In this document: piece after piece, positions 1 through 6,808 of the stretch
How the letters are laid out: the number at the start of each line of letters is the position of its first letter
Position numbering within the stretch: the stretch's first letter is position 1
NCBI GenBank assembly: GCA_964370795.1
Contig: CAYJME010000141.1
Coordinates: 1 to 8,988 of the forward strand
Source: JAHFOW01 sp964370795
GTDB lineage: Bacteria > Planctomycetota > Brocadiia > Brocadiales > Brocadiaceae
Direction of reading: 5' to 3'
DNA: 8,988 nt
Notes under the pieces: generated by a model
Database searches by the model: none
Seen by the model: only the letters and a program-made list of their open reading frames with translations
What the model was told of the DNA's origin: nothing
Made by a program: the position numbers and the translations under genes

Positions 1-68
1 TAATACTAGTGTGATAATGAAAAAAAAGCAACTTTTAAATTTACTGGATTAAAAAGGGTGGTACGTAC

Positions 69-98
69 AACTCCCATGAGTTCTCCTTAAAAAAGGAG
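69..98 (+). promoter_or_regulatory. Two abutting leader hairpins upstream of the flavoprotein gene
   Basis: Two perfect hairpins lie back to back. The first is AACTC/GAGTT with loop CCAT (69-82). The second is CTCCTT/AAGGAG with an AAAA loop (83-98), and it directly follows the first. The second arm contains an AAGGAG Shine-Dalgarno-like core, but it lies about 31 nt before the ATG at 130, too far for normal use. No U-run follows, so this is not a classical intrinsic terminator. The self-complementary GTACGTAC at 61-68 precedes the pair. The structure is read directly from sequence; any regulatory role is inference. Confidence 0.3.
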
Positions 99-129
99 AC
101 CGAAGGGTTATCGTGCAAGATTTGATAGT

Positions 130-1362
130 ATGTCTGATTACGATTTCATTGTTATCGGCGGTGGGCCAGCGGGGATGATGGCTGCGGGTCGTGCAGGAGA
201 ACGGGGTAAGAGGGTAGTCCTGCTTGAGAAAAAAGACTGCATGGGCAGGAAGCTCCTCATGTGCGCGTCAGGCCGATGTAATGTAACCAATTCCGCACCG
301 TTGGATGTATTTATAAAGGCGTACGGGAATGGTGGGCATTTTCTTCGCATGGCGCTGGAGGCCTTCGATAATCAAAAATTACGTGCGTTTCTTTTATCAT
401 ACGGTGTGGAAACGGTGGAGGAAAACAAAGGACGGGTTTTTCCTGAAAGCCAGAAAGCGGATTCTGTCCTGAATGCACTCGAAGCATACATGAGAGACCA
501 CCGGGTAAAAATACAAATAAATACCACGGTCTTACAGTTAAACATTGAACACAATGGGTTTTTTAGGGTAGAAACAAATCACGGAGCTTTTTTTGGTAAA
601 AAAATCCTGATTGCAACAGGCGGGCTCAGTTATCCTTCTACAGGAAGTACGGGGGATGGTTATGCATGGGCATCTCAAGTGGGGCATACCATTCATACCC
701 CATACCCTGCTATTATTGCGTTTGAGACAGAGGAAACCTGGGTGAAGTCTGTCCAGGGGACTCCACTCAAGAATGTAAGGATCACCGCTTATCAAAAAGG
801 CAAAAAGATTGCCGAACAATTTGGAGAGGCGCTTTTTACCCATTATGGTATCTCCGGACCTGCTATCTTAGATATCAGTAAGCGACTCGTTGAATGCCTC
901 ACGAATGGTCCCATACAAATGCGAGTTGATTTCAAACACACCCATGCATATGAAGAACTGGATAAAATTCTCATAAATCAGATAAAACGGCACGGCGGTA
1001 AGGCCATGAAATCCTGCATGACCTTTTTTGTCCCGGAGAAATTGTCTCCGGTTCTCCTAAATCTGAGTAACATCGATCCTCAGAAGAAGGCATCGCAGAT
1101 AACAACGCCGGAAAGAAAGAAAATAGTGAAGCAACTCAAGGAACTCCAACTTACCCTTGTCCGTCATCGCCCCATCGAAGAAGCCATCGTTACGGCAGGG
1201 GGGGTAAGCATTGATGAGGTTGATGCAAAGACGATGGAGTCCAGGGTTGTAAAGGGATTGTATTTTGCCGGAGAGGTGTTAGATATTGATGGTCCAACGG
1301 GAGGGTTTAACCTCCAGGCAGCATTTTCAACGGGATATCTGGCCGGGAGTTCTATAGAATAG
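130..1362 (+). CDS. HI0933/YhiN-family FAD-dependent oxidoreductase
   Basis: A complete 410-residue flavoprotein of the HI0933-like family (Pfam HI0933_like), also labelled 'aminoacetone oxidase family' or 'BaiN'. The N-terminal Rossmann dinucleotide-binding motif GGGPAGMMAAG is at residues 10-20, followed by the family block GRKLLMCASGRCNVTNS (39-55). Further hallmarks are GRVFPES (101-107), IATGGLSYPSTGSTGDGY (161-178), LFTHYGISGPAILDIS (235-250) and a C-terminal FAD-binding block (about 354-406) with GGVS, GLYFAGEVLDIDG and TGGFNLQAAFSTG. Length is normal for the family. The physiological substrate is not established, so BaiN (bile acid reductase) naming would be unsafe. It should be a soluble cytoplasmic enzyme; no signal peptide is visible. 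Within the SGxGRCN-type block, CAS replaces the usual SG-small residues. The ATG at 130 is the only sensible start, but its ribosome site is weak (GAAGG about 24 nt upstream). It appears monocistronic. Confidence 0.93.
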   Translation: MSDYDFIVIGGGPAGMMAAGRAGERGKRVVLLEKKDCMGRKLLMCASGRCNVTNSAPLDVFIKAYGNGGHFLRMALEAFDNQKLRAFLLSYGVETVEENKGRVFPESQKADSVLNALEAYMRDHRVKIQINTTVLQLNIEHNGFFRVETNHGAFFGKKILIATGGLSYPSTGSTGDGYAWASQVGHTIHTPYPAIIAFETEETWVKSVQGTPLKNVRITAYQKGKKIAEQFGEALFTHYGISGPAILDISKRLVECLTNGPIQMRVDFKHTHAYEELDKILINQIKRHGGKAMKSCMTFFVPEKLSPVLLNLSNIDPQKKASQITTPERKKIVKQLKELQLTLVRHRPIEEAIVTAGGVSIDEVDAKTMESRVVKGLYFAGEVLDIDGPTGGFNLQAAFSTGYLAGSSIE

Positions 1363-1369
1363 AGTAGAA

Positions 1370-1489
1370 ATGTCATGTATTAAAGAAATAGCAGAGGCAT
1401 TCGGTGTATATAAAAACAAGGCAATTCATTACTTTATGGTAGTAAGGGATTTTTATATTGAGAATTGTGGAGAAATAATCCATTATTGA
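1370..1489 (+). CDS. Possible 39-codon ORF with HTH-like segment (remnant or chance)
   Basis: An ATG at 1370 opens a 39-codon frame ending with TGA at 1487-1489, in the gap between the flavoprotein gene and the RCC1 gene. The product contains IKEIAEAFGVYKNKAIHYF, which resembles the first two helices of a helix-turn-helix (the IAEAFGV pattern seen in transposase and regulator N termini). It has no good ribosome-binding site, starts 8 bp after the previous stop codon, and its 3' end overlaps the candidate promoter of the next gene. It is most likely either a degraded HTH or transposase remnant or a chance ORF. I do not assign a function. Confidence 0.22.
   Translation: MSCIKEIAEAFGVYKNKAIHYFMVVRDFYIENCGEIIHY
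1458..1486 (+). promoter_or_regulatory. Candidate sigma70 promoter for the RCC1-repeat gene
   Basis: TTGAGA at 1458-1463 and CATTAT at 1481-1486 are separated by exactly 17 bp, matching -35 and -10 elements with 5/6 and 4/6 consensus bases. Initiation would fall near 1493, giving a leader of about 53 nt. A purine-rich ribosome site (GAGGAAGGA, 1524-1532) precedes the ATG at 1546 by 13 nt. The spacing and match are suggestive only. Confidence 0.4.
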
Positions 1490-1545
1490 ACATGAAGAAT
1501 ATTTAAAAAAATCATCAGATCAAGAGGAAGGATAAAATAAGAGAT

Positions 1546-4500
1546 ATGAAAAGTACGTTGTTTGGTCTTATCAGTAATAGATTAGGTATTTTTAAAGGCA
1601 TTGCAATAGTGCTTTTATTGTTCTTTTTGTTTATTGATCAGAGCGCGGCGTCAGCGCCTAAATTACCGCAAATCGCAGCAGGGGGAACTCACACAATAGC
1701 CCTGAAGTCAGACGGTACGGTCTGGACATGGGGGCTTAATGCAAATGGTCAGTTGGGAAATGGAAATACCACAGATAGCAATATACCGGTGCAGGTGAGC
1801 AGCCTGAGCGGTATTACTGCTATTGCAGGTGGAGGAAATCATACAATAGCACTGAAGCCGGATGGTACGGTCTGGACATGGGGGCTTAATGCAAATGGTC
1901 AGTTGGGAAATGGGAACACCACAGATAGAAATATACAGGTGCAGGTGAGAGGTCTGAGCAGTATTACAGCCATTGCGGGCGGAGGAAATCATACCATAGC
2001 CCTGAAGTCAGATGGTACGGTCTGGGCATGGGGGCTTAATGCAAATGGTCAGTTGGGTAACGGGAATAATACGGATAGTAATATACCGGTGCAGGTGAGC
2101 GGTCTGAGCGGTGTTGTTGCAATAGCTGGCGGAGGAAGCCATACGATAGCCTTGAAGTCAGACGGTACGGTCTGGATATGGGGAAGTAATGTTAATGGTC
2201 AGTTGGGTAACGGGAATAATACGGACAGTAATATACCGGTGCAGGTGAGCGGTCTGAGCGGTGTTGTTGCAATAGCTGGCGGAGGAAGCCATACGATAGC
2301 TTTGAAGTCAGACGGTACAGTCTGGACATGGGGGAGTAATATTAATGGCCAGTTGGGAAATAAGAACACCACAGATACCAATATACCGGTACAGGTCTAT
2401 GGCATGAGCGGTGTTGTTGCAATAGCGGGTGGTGGAAATCATACAATAGCCCTGAAGTCAGACGGTACACTCTGGATATGGGGAAGTAATGTTAATGGTC
2501 AATTGGGTAATGGGAATAATACTGACAGTAATATACCGGTGCAGGTGAGCAGTCTGAGCAGTGTTACAGCCATTGCTGGTGGAGGAAATCATACAATAGT
2601 TCTGAAGTCGGACGGTAAGATCTGGACATGGGGAAGTAATGTTAATGGGCAGTTAGGAAACGGGAGCAACACGGATAGTAATATACCGGTGCCATCAATA
2701 CAGGTAAGCGGTCTGCGCGGTGTTGTTGCCATTGCTGGCGGAGGAGCGCATACAGTAGCCTTGCAGTCAGACGGTACACTCTGGACTTGGGGATGGAATC
2801 TGTATGGGCAACTAGGTAACGGAAGCACCGCGGATAGTAATATACCGGTAAAGGTGAAGGATAGTGACGGCAGTGTCTTCAGCAATGTTAGTGCCGTTGC
2901 TGGTGGTTGGTATCATACGACAGCCCTGCAGTCAGATAAGACGGTCTGGACGTGGGGGAGTAATGCTCACGGTCAGTTGGGAAATGGGAACACCACGAAT
3001 AGTAATATACCGGTACAGGTTACTGGTTTGAACGATGTTACTTCCATTGCAGGTGGAGCATTACATACGGTAGCCCTGAAGTCAGACAAGACGGTCTGGA
3101 CGTGGGGATGGAATCAGTTTGGTCAGTTGGGAAATGGGAACACCACGGATACTAATATCCCCATACAGGTGAGCGGACTGAGTGATGTTGATGCCATTGC
3201 GGGTGGAGGAGCCCATACGGTAGCCCTGAAATCAGACGGGACGGTTTGGACGTGGGGAGGGAATCAGTATGGTCAATTGGGAAATGGGAGTACCATGGAT
3301 AGTAAAATACCGGTACAGGTGAAGAATAGTGACGGCAGCGTATTCAGCAATGTTATTGCCATTGCCTGTGGTGAATATCATACAATAGCCTTGAAGTCAG
3401 ATGGCACAGTCTGGACTTGGGGAAACAATTCGTATGGTCAACTGGGAAACGGAAGCAACAGTAATGGTAAAAAAATACCGGTACAGGTAATTGGTTTAAC
3501 CAATGTTATTGCTATTGCAGGTGAAGGCGGAAATACAGTGGCCTTGAAGTCAGATGGGACGGTCTGGACGTGGGGATTGAATTTGTATGGTCAACTGGGA
3601 AATGGAAACAATGTTAATAGTAGTATACCTGTACAGGTCATCGGGATAAGCGGTGTTGTTGCTATTGCCGGTGTTGGGGCATTCCATACGATAGCTTTGG
3701 GGCCGGACGGGACGGTCTGGGTATGGGGCAACAATTATAATGGTCAATTAGGCAACGGGAACACCACGAATAGTAATATACCGGTGCAGGTGAGCGAAAA
3801 GAGCGACATTGTTACAATTACCGCCGGGGCGTATCATACCATAGCACTGAAATCAGATGGGGCAGCCTGGGAGTGGGGAAGGAATCAATACGGTCAGCTA
3901 GGCAACGGAAGTAACACGGATAGCTATATACCGGTACAGGTGACCGGTATGAGTAGTGTTATTGATATTGCAGGCGGAGCTTTACATACGGTAGTCCTGA
4001 AGTCAGACGGCACAGTCTGGACGTGGGGAAGAAACAAGTATGGCCAATTGGGGAATGGAAACGCCGCGGATAGTAATATACCGGTACAGGTAAGCGGACT
4101 CAGCAATGTTATTGCTATTGCCGGCGGTGAAAGAGATACAATAGCCTTGCAGTCAGGCGGTACGGTCTGGGCATGGGGAAATAATTATTATGGTCAACTC
4201 GGTATTGGTGATACCACGGATAGTAAGATACCGGTACAGGTAAAAAATAGTGATAGCAGTATTTTTACCGATATCACAGCCATTACTGCCGGTGGGTATC
4301 ATACAATAGCTTTGAAATCGGATGGTGAAGTATGGACATGGGGCCGGAATCAATATGGCCAATTGGGAAATGAAACAAAGAGTCAGGAAAATAGTCCGGT
4401 AAAAGTCGTTAAACTCAGTGACGTTTCAAATATTGCCGGTGGATGGGCTCATACGGTTGCCCTGAAATCAGACGGAAACGTTAAGGCTTGGGGATGGAAT

Positions 4501-4719
4501 AAAAATGGTCAGTTAGGTATCGGTACAACAACTTTGAAAACAAAACCCGTAAAGGTTACGGGAATAAATGATATTTTTGGAATTGCCTGTGGAAAAAGTC
4601 ATACAATGGCAATAAATTCAGGAGGAACAGCCTGGGCATGGGGATGGAATGAATATGGACAATTAGGAGATGGGACAATTATCCAGAGGGAGAGACCTGT
4701 CGAGGTTGTAGGTCTTTAA
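1546..4719 (+). CDS. Exported 20-repeat RCC1-type beta-propeller protein
   Basis: A 1,057-residue protein. Residues 1-37 form a signal peptide: basic residues K2, R12 and K17, a hydrophobic core of about 18-30 ([13 protein letters not shown]), and a small-residue cleavage region SAASA (33-37). The rest is 20 consecutive RCC1-type repeats of about 50 residues. The consensus is [49 protein letters not shown], given here as the pattern core [15 protein letters not shown] plus GQLGNG. Seven such repeats normally close one propeller, so 20 is close to three domains (7+7+6). Repeats 8, 11 and 17 carry an extra loop (SDGSVFSN or SDSSIFTD). Repeat 14 has one extra residue, and repeat 7 has a three-residue insertion (PSI). 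No catalytic domain, membrane anchor or sorting signal follows the repeats. Bacterial RCC1-repeat proteins are thought to act in binding or cell-surface interactions; the ligand here is unknown. The gene stands alone and ends convergently with a WD40 remnant. Confidence 0.93.
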   Translation: MKSTLFGLISNRLGIFKGIAIVLLLFFLFIDQSAASAPKLPQIAAGGTHTIALKSDGTVWTWGLNANGQLGNGNTTDSNIPVQVSSLSGITAIAGGGNHTIALKPDGTVWTWGLNANGQLGNGNTTDRNIQVQVRGLSSITAIAGGGNHTIALKSDGTVWAWGLNANGQLGNGNNTDSNIPVQVSGLSGVVAIAGGGSHTIALKSDGTVWIWGSNVNGQLGNGNNTDSNIPVQVSGLSGVVAIAGGGSHTIALKSDGTVWTWGSNINGQLGNKNTTDTNIPVQVYGMSGVVAIAGGGNHTIALKSDGTLWIWGSNVNGQLGNGNNTDSNIPVQVSSLSSVTAIAGGGNHTIVLKSDGKIWTWGSNVNGQLGNGSNTDSNIPVPSIQVSGLRGVVAIAGGGAHTVALQSDGTLWTWGWNLYGQLGNGSTADSNIPVKVKDSDGSVFSNVSAVAGGWYHTTALQSDKTVWTWGSNAHGQLGNGNTTNSNIPVQVTGLNDVTSIAGGALHTVALKSDKTVWTWGWNQFGQLGNGNTTDTNIPIQVSGLSDVDAIAGGGAHTVALKSDGTVWTWGGNQYGQLGNGSTMDSKIPVQVKNSDGSVFSNVIAIACGEYHTIALKSDGTVWTWGNNSYGQLGNGSNSNGKKIPVQVIGLTNVIAIAGEGGNTVALKSDGTVWTWGLNLYGQLGNGNNVNSSIPVQVIGISGVVAIAGVGAFHTIALGPDGTVWVWGNNYNGQLGNGNTTNSNIPVQVSEKSDIVTITAGAYHTIALKSDGAAWEWGRNQYGQLGNGSNTDSYIPVQVTGMSSVIDIAGGALHTVVLKSDGTVWTWGRNKYGQLGNGNAADSNIPVQVSGLSNVIAIAGGERDTIALQSGGTVWAWGNNYYGQLGIGDTTDSKIPVQVKNSDSSIFTDITAITAGGYHTIALKSDGEVWTWGRNQYGQLGNETKSQENSPVKVVKLSDVSNIAGGWAHTVALKSDGNVKAWGWNKNGQLGIGTTTLKTKPVKVTGINDIFGIACGKSHTMAINSGGTAWAWGWNEYGQLGDGTIIQRERPVEVVGL
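1663..4710 (+). repeat. Tandem ~150-bp coding repeat array, 20 units
   Basis: DNA underlying the RCC1 repeats has a basic period of 150 bp (50 codons). Neighbouring 5' units are almost identical. The segment beginning near 2051 recurs 150 bp later, near 2201, with only about three mismatches over roughly 128 bp. Units 1 and 2 share the long stretch around 1713-1775 and 1863-1925 with two or three differences. Units 18-20 (from about 4280) are much more diverged. This gradient indicates recent duplication or gene conversion at the 5' side. Units 8, 11 and 17 are longer by 15 bp because of the loop insertion. Confidence 0.9.
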
Positions 4720-4753
4720 ATGGGGGTACCATTGGGTTCAGCGTTGAGGGAAA

Positions 4754-4780
4754 TAGTGGCAAGGCACGCCTTGCCACTAC
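4754..4780. repeat. Palindromic repeat copy 1 (GTGGCAAGG/CCTTGCCAC)
   Basis: A perfect 11-bp inverted repeat (TAGTGGCAAGG / CCTTGCCACTA) closes on a CACG loop. A second copy with the same stem occurs at 6061-6087. Read on the minus strand, the two 27-bp copies differ at only three positions. This copy lies between the 3' end of the RCC1 gene and the 3' end of the WD40 remnant. On the minus strand its edge supplies the TAG that ends the WD40 frame. No U-run follows, so it is better called a REP-like dispersed palindrome than an intrinsic terminator, although it may still protect or end transcripts in both directions. Confidence 0.75.
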
Positions 4781-5037
4781 CATGTTATAAAATAGTTGCC
4801 GAATGCCAATGTGTTGCCGTCAGGGCTAAATACAACGCTTTCGACGGCTTTTTTATGGCCAGTCAGGGAATGGCCTATGGGTTTTCTGGTCTCCATGTTC
4901 CACAAAAACACCGTACCATCCATACTCGCTGACGCTAAAATTGTTCCATCCGGGCTGAATACAACGCTTTCCACAGCGCCGGAGGCGAGCGTCTTTCCAT
5001 TTGGACAGTAATATTTATGGTGTTTTCTGTAAATGGT
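4777..5037 (-). pseudogene. WD40-repeat protein fragment
   Basis: The minus strand encodes about 87 residues of obvious WD40 sequence with no intact gene. AVESVVFSPDG occurs twice, 129 bp (43 codons) apart. Between the copies come TILASASMDGTVFLWNMET and GHSLTGHKK, a nearly complete WD40 unit. The frame opens at a TAA (5038-5040) with no usable ATG. The first GTG, at 4974, sits inside a repeat and has no ribosome site. Upstream of it, CPNGKTLASG runs straight into AVESVVFSPDG, so most of one blade has been deleted in frame. After NTLA the expected blade is lost, and the frame ends in a TAG contributed by the adjacent palindrome. I read this as a decayed remnant of a WD40 propeller gene, truncated at both ends. 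Confidence 0.8.
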
Positions 5038-5057
5038 TTAAATAGATTAAACCGTTT
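5031..5057. promoter_or_regulatory. Operator-like dyad upstream of the ykgJ pair
   Basis: AAATGGTTTAA and TTAAACCGTTT form an 11-bp inverted repeat with a single non-Watson-Crick position (T/G) and a 5-bp centre (ATAGA). The dyad ends one base before the candidate -35 element at 5059. A 27-bp AT-rich dyad placed here is typical of a binding site for a dimeric HTH regulator acting at or just upstream of RNA polymerase. The structure is read directly; the regulator is unknown. As RNA it could also fold into a weak hairpin. Confidence 0.45.
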
Positions 5058-5058
5058 A

Positions 5059-5088
5059 TTGCCGAGCACAAGGGATCTTGGCTACAAT
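5059..5088 (+). promoter_or_regulatory. Candidate sigma70 promoter of the ykgJ pair
   Basis: TTGCCG (5059-5064) and TACAAT (5083-5088) are separated by 18 bp, matching -35 and -10 hexamers at 4/6 and 5/6 positions. Initiation would fall near 5095, about 36 nt before the ATG at 5131. The ribosome site AAAGGGA (5115-5121) follows at good spacing. Confidence 0.45.
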
Positions 5089-5130
5089 AAAAATTTGCCG
5101 TAAGGCCTAATTTGAAAGGGACGGCGTAGG

Positions 5131-5577
5131 ATGAGTAAAAATATAGATAATCCGGGTGATACAACGCTCTGGTACAAAGACGGCCTGCGATTCGAATGTC
5201 AGCAGTCCGGCAGGTGTTGCCGTGGCGCGCCTGGTGTGGTATGGATTAATAAGCAGGAGATTGCAAGTATATCATCATTTCTTGGTATCACGCAGGATGC
5301 ATTTGCCAGGAATTATCTGAGAAGCGTGAATGACCGACTGAGTTTGTTAGAGTACAGTAACGGCGACTGCATTATGTATAATAATGGCTGTAAGATTTAT
5401 CATGTGAGACCATGCCAGTGCAGGTCGTTTCCGTTCTGGAAGTCGAACATGGAGAACAGGGCTGAATGGGAGAAATTAAAGAAGACGTGTCCTGGAATAG
5501 ACAGGGGAGCACTCCACACTCTGAAAGAAATTCAGGAAAATATGAAAACATACGAGGCACGTTTTGATCCATTATGA
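5131..5577 (+). CDS. YkgJ-family cysteine cluster protein (CxxCxxCC type, variant)
   Basis: A 148-residue protein of the YkgJ/UPF0153 family (Pfam CxxCxxCC, predicted zinc- or iron-chelating). Cys23, Cys29 and Cys30 lie in FECQQSGRCC (21-30), where Ser26 replaces the second cysteine of the usual CxxCxxCC cluster. Further conserved cysteines follow: Cys80, Cys87 in NNGCKIY, and Cys95/Cys97 in the family motif RPCQCRSFPFW (93-103). Cys120 lies in TCPGI. The protein is small and soluble, with no signal peptide or membrane segment. The biochemical role of the family is not established; metal binding is predicted from the cysteines. AAAGGGA (5115-5121) lies 9 nt before the ATG and supports this start. 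The stop codon overlaps the next start in ATGA (5574-5577), so the two genes are cotranscribed and translationally coupled. Confidence 0.9.
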   Translation: MSKNIDNPGDTTLWYKDGLRFECQQSGRCCRGAPGVVWINKQEIASISSFLGITQDAFARNYLRSVNDRLSLLEYSNGDCIMYNNGCKIYHVRPCQCRSFPFWKSNMENRAEWEKLKKTCPGIDRGALHTLKEIQENMKTYEARFDPL

Positions 5578-6005
5578 CAATACAAGAATCGTTAGAAACA
5601 AAATGTTACGCAGAGTTAGCAGAGATATATCGGTGTCTTGAGGAAGAATTACTGGCTCTCAATCCTGGATGTAAGGGATGCGGTACGTGTTGTCGTTTCA
5701 GTGTATTTGACCATGTCCTTTATGCCAGCAATATAGAAGTTGATTATATTGCGAGCCACAGAGAAGTACCCGATTTTGATATTCAGGACAACATTTGTCC
5801 GTTTTTAATAAATAATCAATGCGCCATCAGGGACTTCAGAACGCTTGGATGCCGTGTTTTTTACTGTAATCCACGGTATAAAGATACATCTCAGGATATT
5901 TACGAGAAGTATTATCGCATGATTAAAGACCTGAGCAAAAAATATACTATCACATGGGAATATCAACCTTTCCTTAAACACCTTGCTAAATTTAAGGGGT
6001 TTTAG
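5574..6005 (+). CDS. Second YkgJ-family cysteine cluster protein
   Basis: A 143-residue protein with the canonical cluster GCKGCGTCC, giving Cys33, Cys36, Cys39 and Cys40. It is followed by ICPFLINNQCAI (Cys75, Cys83) and the LGCRVFYC segment (Cys93, Cys98) that corresponds to the second half of the family's metal site. It belongs to the same broad CxxCxxCC family as the preceding gene but is only distantly similar to it, so the pair looks like two subfamilies rather than a recent duplication. An amphipathic, charged N-terminal stretch of about 30 residues precedes the cluster. The start overlaps the upstream stop by 4 bp (ATGA) and has only a weak ribosome site of its own, which favours coupled translation. 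A complex between the two products is possible but is inference. Confidence 0.88.
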   Translation: MTIQESLETKCYAELAEIYRCLEEELLALNPGCKGCGTCCRFSVFDHVLYASNIEVDYIASHREVPDFDIQDNICPFLINNQCAIRDFRTLGCRVFYCNPRYKDTSQDIYEKYYRMIKDLSKKYTITWEYQPFLKHLAKFKGF

Positions 6006-6060
6006 CATGTTTCATAAATATAATCACTCTGCGTCAATTGTCCCGGAAGATTAAGAGTTG

Positions 6061-6087
6061 TGGTGGCAAGGCGCTCCTTGCCACTAC
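6061..6087. repeat. Palindromic repeat copy 2 (GTGGCAAGG/CCTTGCCAC)
   Basis: GTGGCAAGG and CCTTGCCAC pair perfectly around a CGCT loop. A G-U pair and then a U-A pair extend the stem to 11 bp. On the minus strand the element matches the copy at 4754-4780 at 24 of 27 positions. It lies in the 98-bp gap between the converging 3' ends of the second ykgJ gene and cbiL, the same type of site as copy 1. A T-rich stretch (CTTTTATTTTTT, 6101-6112) follows on the plus strand about 17 nt later and overlaps the end of cbiL. It may therefore act as an imperfect terminator for the ykgJ pair. Confidence 0.72.
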
Positions 6088-6103
6088 AGAGAAAATACCG
6101 CTT

Positions 6104-6808
6104 TTATTTTTTCTGCACAATAAGCACTGACATGTATCCTCTTCCTGTGCCTTTCAGCGATACAATATCGCACGTAATATATGCATCTTTTTGTCCTACA
6201 TAAGAGGCGAACAGTGCATGTTCGGTGAGTTTCATCTCTTCAAGTAACAGAATCACCTCGTCGAGCTTCTTGGCCACCTTCATCATGACAACCGTATCGA
6301 ATGTTTCGAGCAATGGGCGCAGTTCATTTACGTTGGAAGGGGTGGGAATTACTGCCAGTTTTTCATCACCCGAGAGGAGTGGAAAGTTTGCCATACATGC
6401 GGCGGCGTTGTATGAGGTGATGCCGGGGATAGTGTGGATAACATCGGTGGGCAACATCGAATTTAAATGGTTAAGTAAATAAATATAGGTGCTAAAGGTG
6501 AGAGGATCGCCAATAGTCAGGTAAACCGCATTATGGCCAATCTTTATCTCAGTGCATATTTCTTCTGCGGCCCTGCGCCATGCGGCATGGAGGATGGATT
6601 TATCCTTTGTCATGGGGTAAACCTGTTCAATTACCCTTTTATCTTTTACATACTCCCTGACGATATCTAAGGCTATGCTCTCTTCTTTCGCGTCAGATTT
6701 TGGGACAAAGATACAATCTGCTTTTTGAATCGTCCGAACCGCCTTTAATGTAAGCAGTTCCGGGTCGCCAGGACCCAATCCGATACCGTAAAAATTACCT
6801 TTTTTCAT
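6104..6808 (-). CDS. cbiL: Cobalt-precorrin-2 C20-methyltransferase
   Basis: A 234-residue tetrapyrrole (corrin/porphyrin) methylase. It transfers a methyl group from S-adenosylmethionine to C20 of (cobalt-)precorrin-2, the first dedicated methylation of corrin ring synthesis, in the cytoplasm. Visible hallmarks are GIGLGPGDPELLTLKA (8-23), the family's N-terminal loop; LTIGDPLTFSTY (97-108), where TFSTY is typical of CbiL/CobI; and IPGITSYNAAA (127-137). Length matches the family. CbiL and CobI are homologous, and I use cbiL because the neighbours are the anaerobic-route cbiD and cbiE. It is the last gene of the operon and overlaps the cbiE end by 14 bp. No Shine-Dalgarno sequence precedes the ATG (6806-6808), so reinitiation from cbiE is likely. 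The gene ends 17 bp from the palindrome at 6061-6087. Confidence 0.92.
   Translation of the reverse strand: MKKGNFYGIGLGPGDPELLTLKAVRTIQKADCIFVPKSDAKEESIALDIVREYVKDKRVIEQVYPMTKDKSILHAAWRRAAEEICTEIKIGHNAVYLTIGDPLTFSTYIYLLNHLNSMLPTDVIHTIPGITSYNAAACMANFPLLSGDEKLAVIPTPSNVNELRPLLETFDTVVMMKVAKKLDEVILLLEEMKLTEHALFASYVGQKDAYITCDIVSLKGTGRGYMSVLIVQKK

Noticed and set aside
1708..4362. Several minus-strand ORFs of 60-98 codons inside the RCC1 gene, with mutually similar peptides
   Set aside because: They repeat because they are antisense shadows of the 150-bp coding repeat; none has independent start signals or recognisable domains.
1546..4719. Reading the repeat array as a CRISPR or satellite-like non-coding repeat
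   Set aside because: Repeats are 150 bp, in frame throughout, encode RCC1 motifs and follow a signal peptide; there are no spacers.
4754..4780. Calling palindrome copy 1 an intrinsic terminator
   Set aside because: The stem is strong but neither strand shows an adjacent T-run, so it is listed as a repeat with only a possible termination role.
4720..4932. Plus-strand 70-codon ORF starting right after the RCC1 stop
   Set aside because: It runs through the palindrome and antisense to clear WD40 coding sequence; its peptide has no family features.
4796..5011. Plus-strand 71-codon ORF
   Set aside because: It is the antisense shadow of the WD40 fragment; the internal repeated peptide reflects the WD40 repeat on the other strand.
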